DNA from: Acanthamoeba sp. SK_2022b
Lineage: Eukaryota; Discosea; Longamoebia; Acanthamoebidae
Length of the DNA: 21,113 nt
Assembly (NCBI GenBank): GCA_027943245.1
Contig: JANDJZ010000785.1
Span: 1-21,113, forward strand
Direction of reading: 5' to 3'
Shown here: one piece after another, positions 1-8,113 of the stretch
Numbering within the stretch: the stretch's first letter is position 1
Layout of the letters: every line of letters starts with the position of its first letter
Made by a program: the position numbers and the translations under genes
Notes under the pieces: generated by a model
The model's database searches: none
What the model saw: only the letters and a program-made list of their open reading frames with translations
Told to the model about the DNA's origin: nothing

Positions 1-224
1 CTCCATCCACCACACCGTCTATCTGCTCCCACGGGGGCGGATAAGAGCCATCGCGTTGCCGAGGCGGACCAGAACCAGGTTGCCTTGTCGCCCTCCCCGC
101 CGGCCAACGCCAACAAGAGAACTGGCAGAAGGAGGCTGAGGCGAGTGTTCGACAACCGAACTTGCCAGCATTGTGACACCCACTTCACCAGCCAGTGGCG
201 CAGCGGCCCTGGTGGTCCATCAAC
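1..224 (+). CDS. 3' part of a GATA-type zinc-finger protein (partial)
   Basis: The frame starting at base 1 is open from the window edge, so this is the end of a gene that begins to the left. It encodes a basic stretch (KRTGRRRLRR) followed by CQHCDTHFTSQWRSGPGGPST. This matches the first half of a GATA zinc finger: C-x2-C, then T-x-QWR-x-GP-x-GP. A donor-like GTACCT at 225-230 follows at exactly the point where family members continue with LCNAC. No exon with the second C-x2-C pair is visible before the next gene at 718. The best acceptor, TTTTCCAG ending at 361, leads to a stop within a few codons (TGA at 376-378). GATA factors bind DNA in the nucleus. The family call rests on the half motif only, and whether the finger works here is doubtful. 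Confidence 0.55.
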
Positions 225-717
225 GTACCTTCACCACCACCACCACCCCTTCAATGCTCCACCCCGATTAAGATCAGAGACGAGAGGGAACAGGAGGGGT
301 CCATGTTTGGTCAAGGGCAGCAACACACAAGTTTTCGCTTCCGTTTTTGCTGCCTTTTCCAGGCAAGTGCAAGTGTGAACTCACCCCTGTCCCCGGATTT
401 CTCATGCCTCCCAAAAGGGTCGCGTCAGTTCAAGATGTAGGAGACACGGGCCCTTTGCGAAGCCGTGGGCTGGGCAGGACCCTGTCTGGCCTGGCGGGCA
501 TAACGAATGCCACACGCGTTTGGGCACTGTTACTTTGTTTCCGCTTTGAGTTCTTTGAGAACTCTATCGGCGATATGCTCTAAATGCCAGTCCGATAAAC
601 TTTGCTGTTACGTTTCTGTGCCCCGCTCCCAGAACAAGTACTCGTCAGTCGTTTATCCTTCCTACGCCGCGGCCAGTCTCTGCTTTCTTTCTTTCTTTCT
701 TTCTTTCTCCTATCAAG
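225..717. other. Intron or 3' region, then 5' flank of the next gene
   Basis: No convincing coding sequence is seen here. The stretch holds a donor-like GTACCT at 225, a good polypyrimidine-AG acceptor ending at 361 and, at the right end, a CTTT tetranucleotide tract directly before the ATG at 718. Open frames in this stretch have no family resemblance. Confidence 0.4.
684..708. repeat. (CTTT)n microsatellite in the 5' leader
   Basis: About six copies of CTTT lie 10 bases upstream of the start codon at 718. They are probably within the 5' untranslated leader or core promoter of the phospholipase C-like gene. Such pyrimidine tracts are common just before starts in this type of genome. Confidence 0.8.
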
Positions 718-2055
718 ATGAAGCGCGGTTGTGCTGGGTTGGTATTGTTGGTGGCCGTGTTGGCCCTCGCCTGCTTCGCCGAGGCCTGGGGGCCACTTTC
801 CCACTATTACTTTGCTCGGCAAGCGTTCCCCGACGCTCACGCCGACAGGTACTCCCTTCACTCTCCATTTTAGATAACCCCCCCCCCACCGGGACTTTAT
901 ATCTCGTTAACCAAATGGCCACCACCCACCAGCGTGAAGCTGGGGTGCGATCTGCCGGACGGGTTCTACTTTGCGAATTGGTCGGAGTTTCCAGACTGCA
1001 CGGTCCCGGTAGGCGCCATGCACAACGGAGTCTTCCCGGGCTACCTCGTCCAGTTCGCGCTCACGCCCGAAGCCGACCAGTTCGTTAGCCCTCTCGCGTT
1101 CTCGTCTGGGCGAGTAGAATTTGTTTGTTTGTTTGTTGACTGGTGCGCCCGGCCACAGGTTCAAGCGCGATGGATTTGATCCACTGTCGATGGCGTTGGC
1201 ATTTGGCTCGCACGTCTACGCCGACGTCGTGGGCTTCCACGCCCCATTTGGCGGGTACCGCATCGCACTGCCCCCCCTCCGTCACACAGCGCATGACGAC
1301 ACGCGCTCACGGTGAGATCGTTCGGTTGCAGCTACTTGGGCCCGACCGTGCCCAACTACGCCACCACGTGGCCTCACATGACGGCCATCGACGCGCTCGT
1401 CTCCCTCCGGGTCACCTTCGAGCCCAACTCCACGGTCAGGACCAAGCCTCCCTCTCTCTCTCTCTCTCTCTCTCTCCTAATCTCTCTTTGCCCATGTGAG
1501 GCGTCATCCAATGCGTGTGTTGTGTGTTGTGTGTTGTGTGGTCGTGCGTGAGAGAGCGTAGATGTCGTCGCAGGTCGCGGCCGAGTTCGTGGCGGCTGGC
1601 ACCGAGTACTCGCGCAAGGCCGACCCCAAGAACAACGTCTACAACGCCACGGCCATCAAGAAGTGCAGCGACAACTGGGGCACAGCCGGTCTCGGCCTCA
1701 TCAAGGTCGCCACTCTCCAGGCGCAGTACGTTCAGTCGCCTCGCTGCCCGCAGTCCATTCAGGGACACCCCCTGATGATTAGTTGTGGGGCTGATGACGA
1801 GGTAATGCTGAACATGTGTGCAGGTCGACCTACTTTAAGCAGGCCCTGATCGCGTACGACCAGTTCGCGGCCAAGACGTTCGAGAGTACGGTCAGGCACT
1901 TTGACCTGGCCAACAGCTGCGCCGTGGCGGTGATCCAGCACTGGGCGCAGCTGGTGATGCACCAAAAGGTACAGCCGGAGGTCGCCTTCGCGCAGAGCTA
2001 CGCCTTCTCCAAGAGCCTCTTTGCCAAGGGCTCCTGCACGCCCAGCCCCGTGTAA
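718..2055 (+). CDS. Secreted zinc-dependent phospholipase C-like protein
   Basis: Six exons are inferred: 718-848, 933 to about 1097, 1159-1254, 1332-1434, 1574-1725 and 1824-2055, giving about 292 residues. The first is a signal peptide with a VLLVAVLALACFAEA core. Cleavage after AEA would leave Trp as the mature N-terminus (WGPLSHYYFARQAF). Bacterial PLC and the related GPI-phospholipase D domain (Zn_dep_PLPC) use an N-terminal Trp and an early His as zinc ligands. A second ligand block, GSHVYADVVGFHAPFGG, has the H-x3-D-x4-H pattern seen in GPI-PLD-type and S1/P1-type enzymes. WPHMTAIDAL follows as a further His/Asp site. The expected activity is hydrolysis of phospholipid or GPI head groups outside the cell or in the lysosome. 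The exon 2 donor is ambiguous (1098 or 1104 both keep frame). An AATAAA lies at 2115. The fold class is fairly sure; the substrate is not. Confidence 0.72.
1449..1476. repeat. (CT)n microsatellite in an intron
   Basis: A CT dinucleotide run lies just inside the intron of the phospholipase C-like gene that begins at 1435. Further along the same intron is a TGTGT/TGTTG-rich stretch at 1514-1541. Confidence 0.9.
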
Positions 2056-2114
2056 GGCCGTGGTGGCGATTGGTGTTGGCGATTGGTTTTTTAATGTGGC
2101 GCGCCACCTTGGGC

Positions 2115-2120
2115 AATAAA
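2115..2120 (+). terminator. Poly(A) signal AATAAA
   Basis: AATAAA lies 60 bases after the stop of the phospholipase C-like gene and about 110 bases before the next start. The position fits the 3' end of that transcript. Confidence 0.6.
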
Positions 2121-2231
2121 GGCACCACCAATCAAAACGCTGTTGTATTTTACGGCTTCTTCTCTCGCAGTTTCCCGGTCGGGAGGCCTCCGTTGTGCCC
2201 CTCTCACGCACTAGTACAGCACAAGCGGACA

Positions 2232-5053
2232 ATGGCGAGGTCACCTGTGGTCCTCTTTGTTGGCTTGGCCGCGGTCGTCCTGCTCCTGCTTGCGGACCAT
2301 GCTAGCGCTCATGGCGCCCATGGCGCTGCCCAACCCAAACTGCAAGTCGACCAGGCATGGCCTCTCCCCTCCAATTTGGTTTTTATCTTGCAAAGGGGTC
2401 AACTAACATAGCCCCAACTTTAGATCAAGACGCAGCTGGTGGCGGCCATCAGCATCACCGCTTCGCCCGGGACACTCAAGAAGTCCGGCGAGTGGGTCGA
2501 GGTAACACCCCCCGTCTAACGCTGCATCATTAAGGCCTTGGCCCAGGTTTTAACTCCGAACGCGGTTGGCCTGCTGGCCCGCTTCTTCGCGCAGGTGTCG
2601 TGGCACGGCGTGGACAAGCCCAGCCGGGCCGACTGGATCGGCGTCTACTCTCCCGCCAACGCGAACGTGACTGCCACCGCGCCCATCAAGTACAAGCACG
2701 CCGATGAGGTGCGCGGCATCCTCGTCCTCGTCTCGCTCCATTTCTGCGTCTCCGTGGTCCTTCTTACACGCGCGAGCAGTCGGACGGCTATTTGTCGACA
2801 GGATCTGGCAGCGTCCGCTTCCGTTTGACCAACATGAGGGCCGACTACGCCTTCGCGTTCTTCCGTCACGGCGTCGTCAAGCCTACCCTCGTCGCCAAGT
2901 CCAACAGCGGTGCGCCGTCCTCGCGCCGAGGCGACCCTCGCCCGAATGCGCCCTGCGCTCACCGGCGTCTGCGTGTGTGCGCGCGCGTGTACCAGTTGCG
3001 TTCGTCAACTACAACGAGCCGCTGCAGGGACGCCTGATGCTCACCGGCCGCCAGAACGAGATGCGCGTCATGTGGACCACCCGCGACGCCGTCCATCCGC
3101 AGGTCAAGTTCGGCACCGTCTCCGGTACCTCCACACTTTCTTATAAAACAAAACATATTTATTCATTATTAATTTTTTATAAACAAATAAATAAAACAGT
3201 GATTGGGCAGCTTTTGCTAACGTGGCACGCGGGCGTGGTGGGGTCAAGGCCACTACGACCAGAGCGTGGGCGCGGCGACGTCGACCTATCGGAAGGAGCA
3301 GATGTGCGGTGCTCCGGCCACCACCGAGGGTTGGCGTGACCCCGGTCTTCTCCACAGCGCGGTCCTCTCCAACCTCCGTCCCGGTACCCTCCCCCCCCCA
3401 AGCGGTTTGTGTGCTTCGCCTGATGTCGTGTCTGATGAGCGATGTGTTGCGCGCAGATACGAGGTACTACTACGTGTACGGTGACCCGACTTTCGGCTTC
3501 AGCGCCGAGTCCTCGTTCGTGTCCGAGCCCAACGACCAGTCGGACCGCGAGATCCACCTTTTCGCGTTCGGCGACATGGGCAAGACCACCCAGGTGACTC
3601 CTTACTTTACTATTCCTACGCCATTACCCATTTATGTTATGTTGTTATATAATAAATTTGAATTGTTTTTTTTTTTTTTTTGTAATTAATTTGCATGTGT
3701 TTGTACGCGCATGAACAGGACAACTCGACGGAGCACTGGAACAGCGAGGAGGCGTCCATCTACACGACCAACCTCATCGCCAAGGACCTGGACACTCGCC
3801 CCATGGACCTTCTCCTCCACATCGGTACGCCCTCCCAAATTGGCGCGCGAGACCGTCTGGCACCGACCACGTCGACTACGCGCAGGCGACATCGCGTACG
3901 CCGTGGGCTACGGCGCGCAGTGGGACGAGTTCCACGATCAGGTGTCGGCCATCTCCAACCGCGTGCCCTACATGACGTGCATCGGCAACCACGAGCGCGA
4001 CTTCCCCGACTCTGGCTCCCGCTACAACGGCACCGACTCTGGCGGTACGCGCACTCTGCCCCCCCCCCGAACCGGCGGTGATGGTGGTCGCCCAATAGGG
4101 GCGCGAGATTGGGGGGGGGGGGCAAATGGGATTGCATTCGATCGTGACGACCGTGGCCATTGCGCAGGCGAGTGCGGCGTTGCCTACGAGGCCCGCTACC
4201 CGATGCCCACGCCGGCGAGGGATCAGCCCTGGTACAGCTTCGACTACGGCTTCATCCACTTCACCCTGATGTCCACCGAGCACGACTTCTCCATCGGTAC
4301 ACGTGCCCCCCCCCCCCTACCTCCTGCCTCCATCGCGGCTCATCGCCTCGGGCGCGCATATGTAGGCAGCCGCCAGTGGAAGTGGATCGAGGACGATCTC
4401 ATGAGGGTCAACCGCTCCAAGACGCCGTGGGTCATCTTCTCCGGCCACCGCCCCATGTACATCGACTCGCAGGGGTACGGTGTCCCGCTCGCGCGCGATT
4501 GGCCCTCCTTTCCTTTCCTAATCTGGACCACTTGTCCTCCCGACGTGCGCGCGTCGGCAGCAATGTCGGTGACGCCGGCGACCAGCCCGTGGCGCGTGAG
4601 CTGAGGGCCAACATCGAGGACCTGCTCTTCAAGTACCAGGTCGACCTCGCCCTCTGGGGGCACCACCACTCCGTACGCGCCATCTCTCCTCCATCGACGG
4701 ATCTCTCCGCCTGGGCGTGTGGCTGACCCTCCCTCTTTATCTCTATTCTCAATCTATTTCTCTTTATCTCTTTCTCTTTATCTCTTTGTCTCTGTGTGCA
4801 GTACCAGAGGAGCTGCCCGGTGTACAAGGACACCTGCATCCCGTCGGGCCGTGCGCCCACGCACGTGGTCATCGGCATGGCGGGCTTCCGCCTGACGACG
4901 AACCTGGAGCAGGAAAAGCCCAAGTGGGCGCGCGTGGTGAACGACAAGGAGCACGGCTACACGCGCCTGGCCGTGACCCGCTCGCGCCTCGAGATGGAGT
5001 TCATCAGCGACGTCGACACCCTCGTCAAGGACCACTTCACCCTGCGCAAGTGA
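2232..5053 (+). CDS. Secreted purple acid phosphatase, plant PAP27-like
   Basis: Thirteen exons join in phase: 2232-2345, 2424-2501, 2595-2708, 2780-2909, 2996-3124, 3249-3383, 3457-3593, 3719-3824, 3886-4044, 4168-4296, 4366-4474, 4561-4672 and 4802-5053. The product is about 567 residues. A signal peptide (VVLFVGLAAVVLLLLADHASA) is followed by an N-terminal beta-sandwich region of the type in high-molecular-weight plant enzymes, then the metallophosphoesterase domain. All seven dinuclear metal ligands are visible in order: D273 (GDMG), D316 and Y319 (GDIAYA), N349 (GNHE), H438 (SGHRPMY), and H481 and H483 (GHHHSYQR). The GHRPMY form of the fifth motif and the two-domain length point to the PAP1/24/27 clade. 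It hydrolyses phosphomonoesters, and perhaps phosphodiesters, in acidic compartments or outside the cell. It lies 176 bases downstream of another secreted phospho-hydrolase gene. Confidence 0.92.
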
Positions 5054-5512
5054 TCCGGCCCTGTTACCAGCTTTGCCCAGTTTGTAGTTCTGTTGGAATA
5101 ATACACGCTGGAGTTCCACTGCACAAGTACTATGGCTTCCGCGGTAGGGGTTAGGGTGACCTCCTTCAAAGAAGCGCAACTCGTTGCTGCCGACGAGGTG
5201 CACCGCTATTGGTGCGCTGCATTTTCTCTGTTTCGTGGGAGGCTTTCCTTCAATTTCTTTTTTCCAATTACGAAGAAATGGGTAGTTTACAACGCTTTAA
5301 TCCGCGTTTCGCCCAAATCCTGGCCAATGGGTTTGAAACCGAGCAGTTCGTAACCAAGAGCGGAGGAAATACGGGCAAAAGCTCGTGCTGTCCGCGGCTC
5401 GTGTTCGCGTGTGCAGCGAAAGAGGGAACAAAACGGAACGCCGAGCCGAAGACAACAACACAACCACTTCAACTCCACCCTCCACCCACACCGCAGCAAC
5501 AGAAGGCCGGCC
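5054..5512. other. Intergenic stretch, no confident gene
   Basis: It begins with the 3' untranslated region of the acid phosphatase, with a variant signal AATAAT near 5097. The remainder is less GC-rich than the exons. Two overlapping open frames (ATG at 5132 and ATG at 5278) have mixed third-position composition and no recognisable motif, so they are not called. A purine-rich, then CA-rich leader-like stretch precedes the ATG at 5513. Confidence 0.4.
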
Positions 5513-5686
5513 ATGAAATACGGAAGATTGATCGAGGAAGTGACGGGCGAGGTGGGTGTTGCCAGCTTCGTTACAGACAACAGCAAGGCAAAGGCCACGC
5601 CAACCAAGCCGACCGTGACAAAGATTCGAAGCTGCGAGTACGACAGAATCGTCAACTGGATGCTATCGTTCTTCGTCTCCTACTGA
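5513..5686 (+). CDS. Possible small protein, 57 residues, unknown
   Basis: A short frame starts MKYGRLIEEVTGEVGVASF and ends in WMLSFFVSY. I do not recognise it. It is listed because roughly three quarters of its third codon positions are G or C, like the real exons here and unlike most shadow frames. An AATAAA also lies about 200 bases downstream at 5889. The frame is open upstream to 5411, but that part looks like leader sequence. It has Lys/Thr-rich middle sequence and a hydrophobic C-terminus, with no signal peptide. It could be a real short gene, one exon of a longer one, or chance. Confidence 0.3.
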   Translation: MKYGRLIEEVTGEVGVASFVTDNSKAKATPTKPTVTKIRSCEYDRIVNWMLSFFVSY

Positions 5687-5888
5687 GGAAGGCCTTCAGA
5701 GCCCCCCCTCCCGCGATAAGGACGGACAGAAGAGAGCTGTAGATATCGAGGAAGAGGTGCAAGTCCGGAGGGGTCCGTATTTGCCGTGTAACGTAAGCTT
5801 GTAATGGTAAGAGGAGAGACGCGAAATGGAAACGGGCGGGCCATGTGACCCGCAGCTGTCACGTGACCTGATCTCCGTTTCCTCAGGG

Positions 5889-5894
5889 AATAAA
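5889..5894 (+). terminator. Possible poly(A) signal AATAAA
   Basis: A plus-strand AATAAA lies 200 bases past the small ORF ending at 5686 and 94 bases before the stop of the minus-strand gene at 5988. It would fit a plus-strand transcript over the small ORF. Confidence 0.35.
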
Positions 5895-5987
5895 AACGAC
5901 TAATTTTGATATATTACTAGAAATACTCGAGTACCAGTGAAGACAAGGAGAGAAGAGGGGCGGGCTCGTGGCTGCATCTTGCGGTCG

Positions 5988-6806
5988 CTAGCACAAGTCC
6001 TTGGTGTCGACGATGATGAATGGGCTGTAGTAGTTGCCCAGCACGCCCGTCGAGAAGAGAGTGAACGCACAGCCGTTCGTGAGTTGCAGCTTGTCGAAGG
6101 TAATCTGTATCTCTTCGAAGCGAGCGTCCACCACCTCGAACATGAAGGGGCCGCTCCGGGCGTCCAACTCGATGTACTGGCCGCCGTTCCAGGCCTGCCC
6201 GTAGGGAGTCGACGTGAACAGGTCCCGTCCGTTCATCTTGACGGTGGTCGGCCCCAACGAGATGCCCGCGTTGAAGTAGCGCAGGGACGCCGTGTCGCCA
6301 GCTGCCTCTCCCTTGCCTCCCCTGCCAGCTCTTCGCTGCACCGAAATAGTTCCTTCCTCTTTGTCTGACTCGTAAGGGTCGCCAACCCGCTCGCCGTAGG
6401 GTTGATCGTTGAGGTGTGCAGTCTGCAGAGGGAAGTCGGTGGTGTTGCGACCAAAGATTATGATGGTGTGGTAGGTGCCCGGCTGGGCGGTGAGCTGGGT
6501 TGAGGCTATTATGCCCAGCTCAGGATGATTCGTGTAGCGAAAAGAGATGACGTAGGTTCCAGGTGCATCGAGTGGGCTATAGGGCCCCTTGTTGCCGTTA
6601 GAGCCAAACAGGTACTGGACGCGCGAGAAGAGGACGCTGCCATTTACAAGAACGTCCACAAATGTCGAGCTGAAGTCGAGGATGGGGGGCGGCAGCGCAT
6701 TGATGACTTTAACGCCTGCTGGCGATTGTCCTCTTACTGCTGCAACCGAGACGATTAAGAGAACGAGCAGTACAAGAGTACTAGCGAGGTGGCGCACCCT
6801 GCTCAT
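5988..6806 (-). CDS. Secreted DUF4397-like protein, intronless
   Basis: A single uninterrupted frame of 272 residues starts at ATG 6806. The N-terminus is a clear signal peptide (LASTLVLLVLLIVSVAAVRG). Residues about 30-125 resemble the DUF4397 beta-sandwich: VKVINALPPP, then VDVLVNGSVLFSRVQYLFGS, then APGTYVISFRY, then ending TAQPGTYHTIIIFGR. Residues about 170-260 look like a second, more divergent copy (ASLRYFNAGISLGPTTVKMNG). The two are joined by a charged, glycine-rich linker around residues 138-168. Several N-x-S/T sites fit secretion. The role is unknown; the family is best known as a repeated surface or extracellular domain in bacteria. The lack of introns contrasts with its neighbours and may reflect transfer or retrocopy. 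Secretion is well supported; the family call is by pattern only. Confidence 0.65.
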   Translation of the reverse strand: MSRVRHLASTLVLLVLLIVSVAAVRGQSPAGVKVINALPPPILDFSSTFVDVLVNGSVLFSRVQYLFGSNGNKGPYSPLDAPGTYVISFRYTNHPELGIIASTQLTAQPGTYHTIIIFGRNTTDFPLQTAHLNDQPYGERVGDPYESDKEEGTISVQRRAGRGGKGEAAGDTASLRYFNAGISLGPTTVKMNGRDLFTSTPYGQAWNGGQYIELDARSGPFMFEVVDARFEEIQITFDKLQLTNGCAFTLFSTGVLGNYYSPFIIVDTKDLC

Positions 6807-7329
6807 GTCAGCAAAAATTATATTAAATTACTTAGGCGGCGAAGAAAATCGTACGATACCAAAAGAAAATTGTTCGGAAATGAAAGCACCCCCAAGAAAG
6901 AGACAAAAGGGAGCAAGACGAAGATGGCGATCTTGAGCAGCATGATGTAGGCTTGGCTGCAAGCAGTGAAGAGGCAAACTCTACATTGTGTATGTGGTAG
7001 TTAAGCACACCTGATGACTGTCTGCCTCCATCTGGTCCACAGTCTTGATATTGCCCACTGTAAAGGCCCCCATTGTCTGATATTAGAAGGCTGCTAATAT
7101 CACCAGGTGCAGTCCTAAGTCTGTGGTTCCCACTGGCACAATGAGGAGGACGGAGAGCCATTTGAAAAAGGAGGAAAGTACAAAAGCACAAATCGAGAAG
7201 GTTGGACTTATCTCCGGCATAGTCGGCAGTCGTAATTATAAGATGAGCTGGCAGAAACCTACTGGGGGTTTACCAGCGCCCGAAACAAAGGGAAACTGCC
7301 ACGACTAATTCCAACTCCGGAGTGCCGCG
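6807..7329. other. Intergenic stretch with a perfect inverted repeat
   Basis: This lies upstream of the minus-strand DUF4397-like gene and the plus-strand hisactophilin-like gene, so it includes both 5' flanks. Composition is AT-richer than the exons. Open frames here (for example 6832-7191 on the minus strand) show no domain, and their composition does not look coding. The notable structure is the inverted repeat at 7078-7102. Confidence 0.5.
7078..7102. repeat. Perfect 9-bp inverted repeat with a 7-base loop
   Basis: TGATATTAG and CTAATATCA pair perfectly around the spacer AAGGCTG. Outside it, CCACAG at 7036-7041 and CTGTGG at 7120-7125 are also complementary, so a longer fold is possible. 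It could be a structured RNA, a protein-binding palindrome, or a remnant of a mobile element. None of these is established by the sequence. Confidence 0.55.
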
Positions 7330-7409
7330 ATTGGTCTTGGGCGGGGTCCCTGCACGCTATTGGCGCCGACGATACGCTTTGTCGGGCAACCGTGCAAGAT
7401 AAAAGGCCC
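7330..7409 (+). promoter_or_regulatory. Candidate promoter of the hisactophilin-like gene
   Basis: Two inverted CCAAT boxes (ATTGG at 7330-7334 and 7359-7363) are followed by a TATA-like AAGATAAAAGGCCC at 7396-7409. The latter is about 60 bases upstream of the ATG at 7468, which would put the transcription start near 7428. The compact arrangement suggests a strongly expressed gene. Confidence 0.5.
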
Positions 7410-7467
7410 ATCAATCTCCCCGACCTATATCGTCTTCAACTAAAACCCTATACACAACTCCTACAGC

Positions 7468-7933
7468 ATGCCTAAGAAGTTCACCGTCAAGACTCACCAC
7501 GGCAAGTACGTCTGCGCCGAGCCCTCGCACGCCGTTGTGGGCAACCGCGACTCGGCTGCTGCTTGGGAGCACTGGGAGGTCATCAAGCTCGGTGGCGGCA
7601 AGATCTACCTCAAGTCGGCCCACGGCAAGTACCTCGTACGCGTCCCCCTTCCACGTCTCTCCACGCGAGATAGTTGTAGTATACCTACATTCGCTGACCT
7701 TCATTTGCCGTCGCTGAAATTACCAGGCGGCTGAGCCCAACGGTACCGTCGTGGCCAACCGTGACACCCCCAAGGAGTGGGAGACGTTCCACCTCATCAA
7801 GCTGGGCAACAAGAAGGTCCACTTCAAGACCCACCACGGCAAGTACCTGTGCGTCGAGCCCAGCGGCAAGGTCGTCGCCGACCGCGATGCCCCCAAGGAC
7901 TGGGAGACCTTCGAGTTCCGCAAGGCCCACTAA
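7468..7933 (+). CDS. Hisactophilin-like beta-trefoil protein
   Basis: Two exons (7468-7635 and 7727-7933) encode 124 residues, close to the 118 of Dictyostelium hisactophilin. The protein is three copies of a roughly 40-residue unit. Each unit has a K-x-x-HGKY(V/L)-C/A-x-EP block (KTHHGKYVCAEP, KSAHGKYLAAEP, KTHHGKYLCVEP) and ends in a W-E-x-(W/F)-x-(V/L)-I/R-K block. That is the signature of the fascin/hisactophilin beta-trefoil fold. Hisactophilin is a pH-sensitive actin-binding protein on the inner face of the plasma membrane. This protein keeps the repeat histidines but lacks the poly-His loops, so strong pH sensing is less likely. There is no signal peptide. The N-terminal MPKK gives no N-myristoylation site, unlike hisactophilin. 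Fold confidence is high; actin binding is inferred. Confidence 0.82.
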
Positions 7934-7983
7934 ACTGTGTCTTGCCGGACCACCGCTCCAAGATCTGAGCGCGTATACTTGCA

Positions 7984-7989
7984 AATAAA
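7984..7989 (+). terminator. Poly(A) signal AATAAA
   Basis: AATAAA lies 50 bases after the stop of the hisactophilin-like gene, a typical distance for a short 3' untranslated region. Confidence 0.65.
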
Positions 7990-8113
7990 CCCCTGCTGTT
8001 GTGCTGTACCCACCGCTTCCTTCTCGCTTCATTTTCGGTCGTCAAACATCAGATATTTGTATTTAAATTATATATATTTTCTTTAAAACCACCAAAAATA
8101 ATCCTGCGCCGAG

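Noticed and set aside
5151..5156. TTAGGG, a telomere-type unit
   Set aside because: Only one copy, with a partial TAGGGG before it. No array, and genes continue on both sides.
6832..7191. Minus-strand frame of 119 codons upstream of the DUF4397-like gene
   Set aside because: Third-position composition and residue content do not look coding, and it overlaps the inverted repeat and promoter flank.
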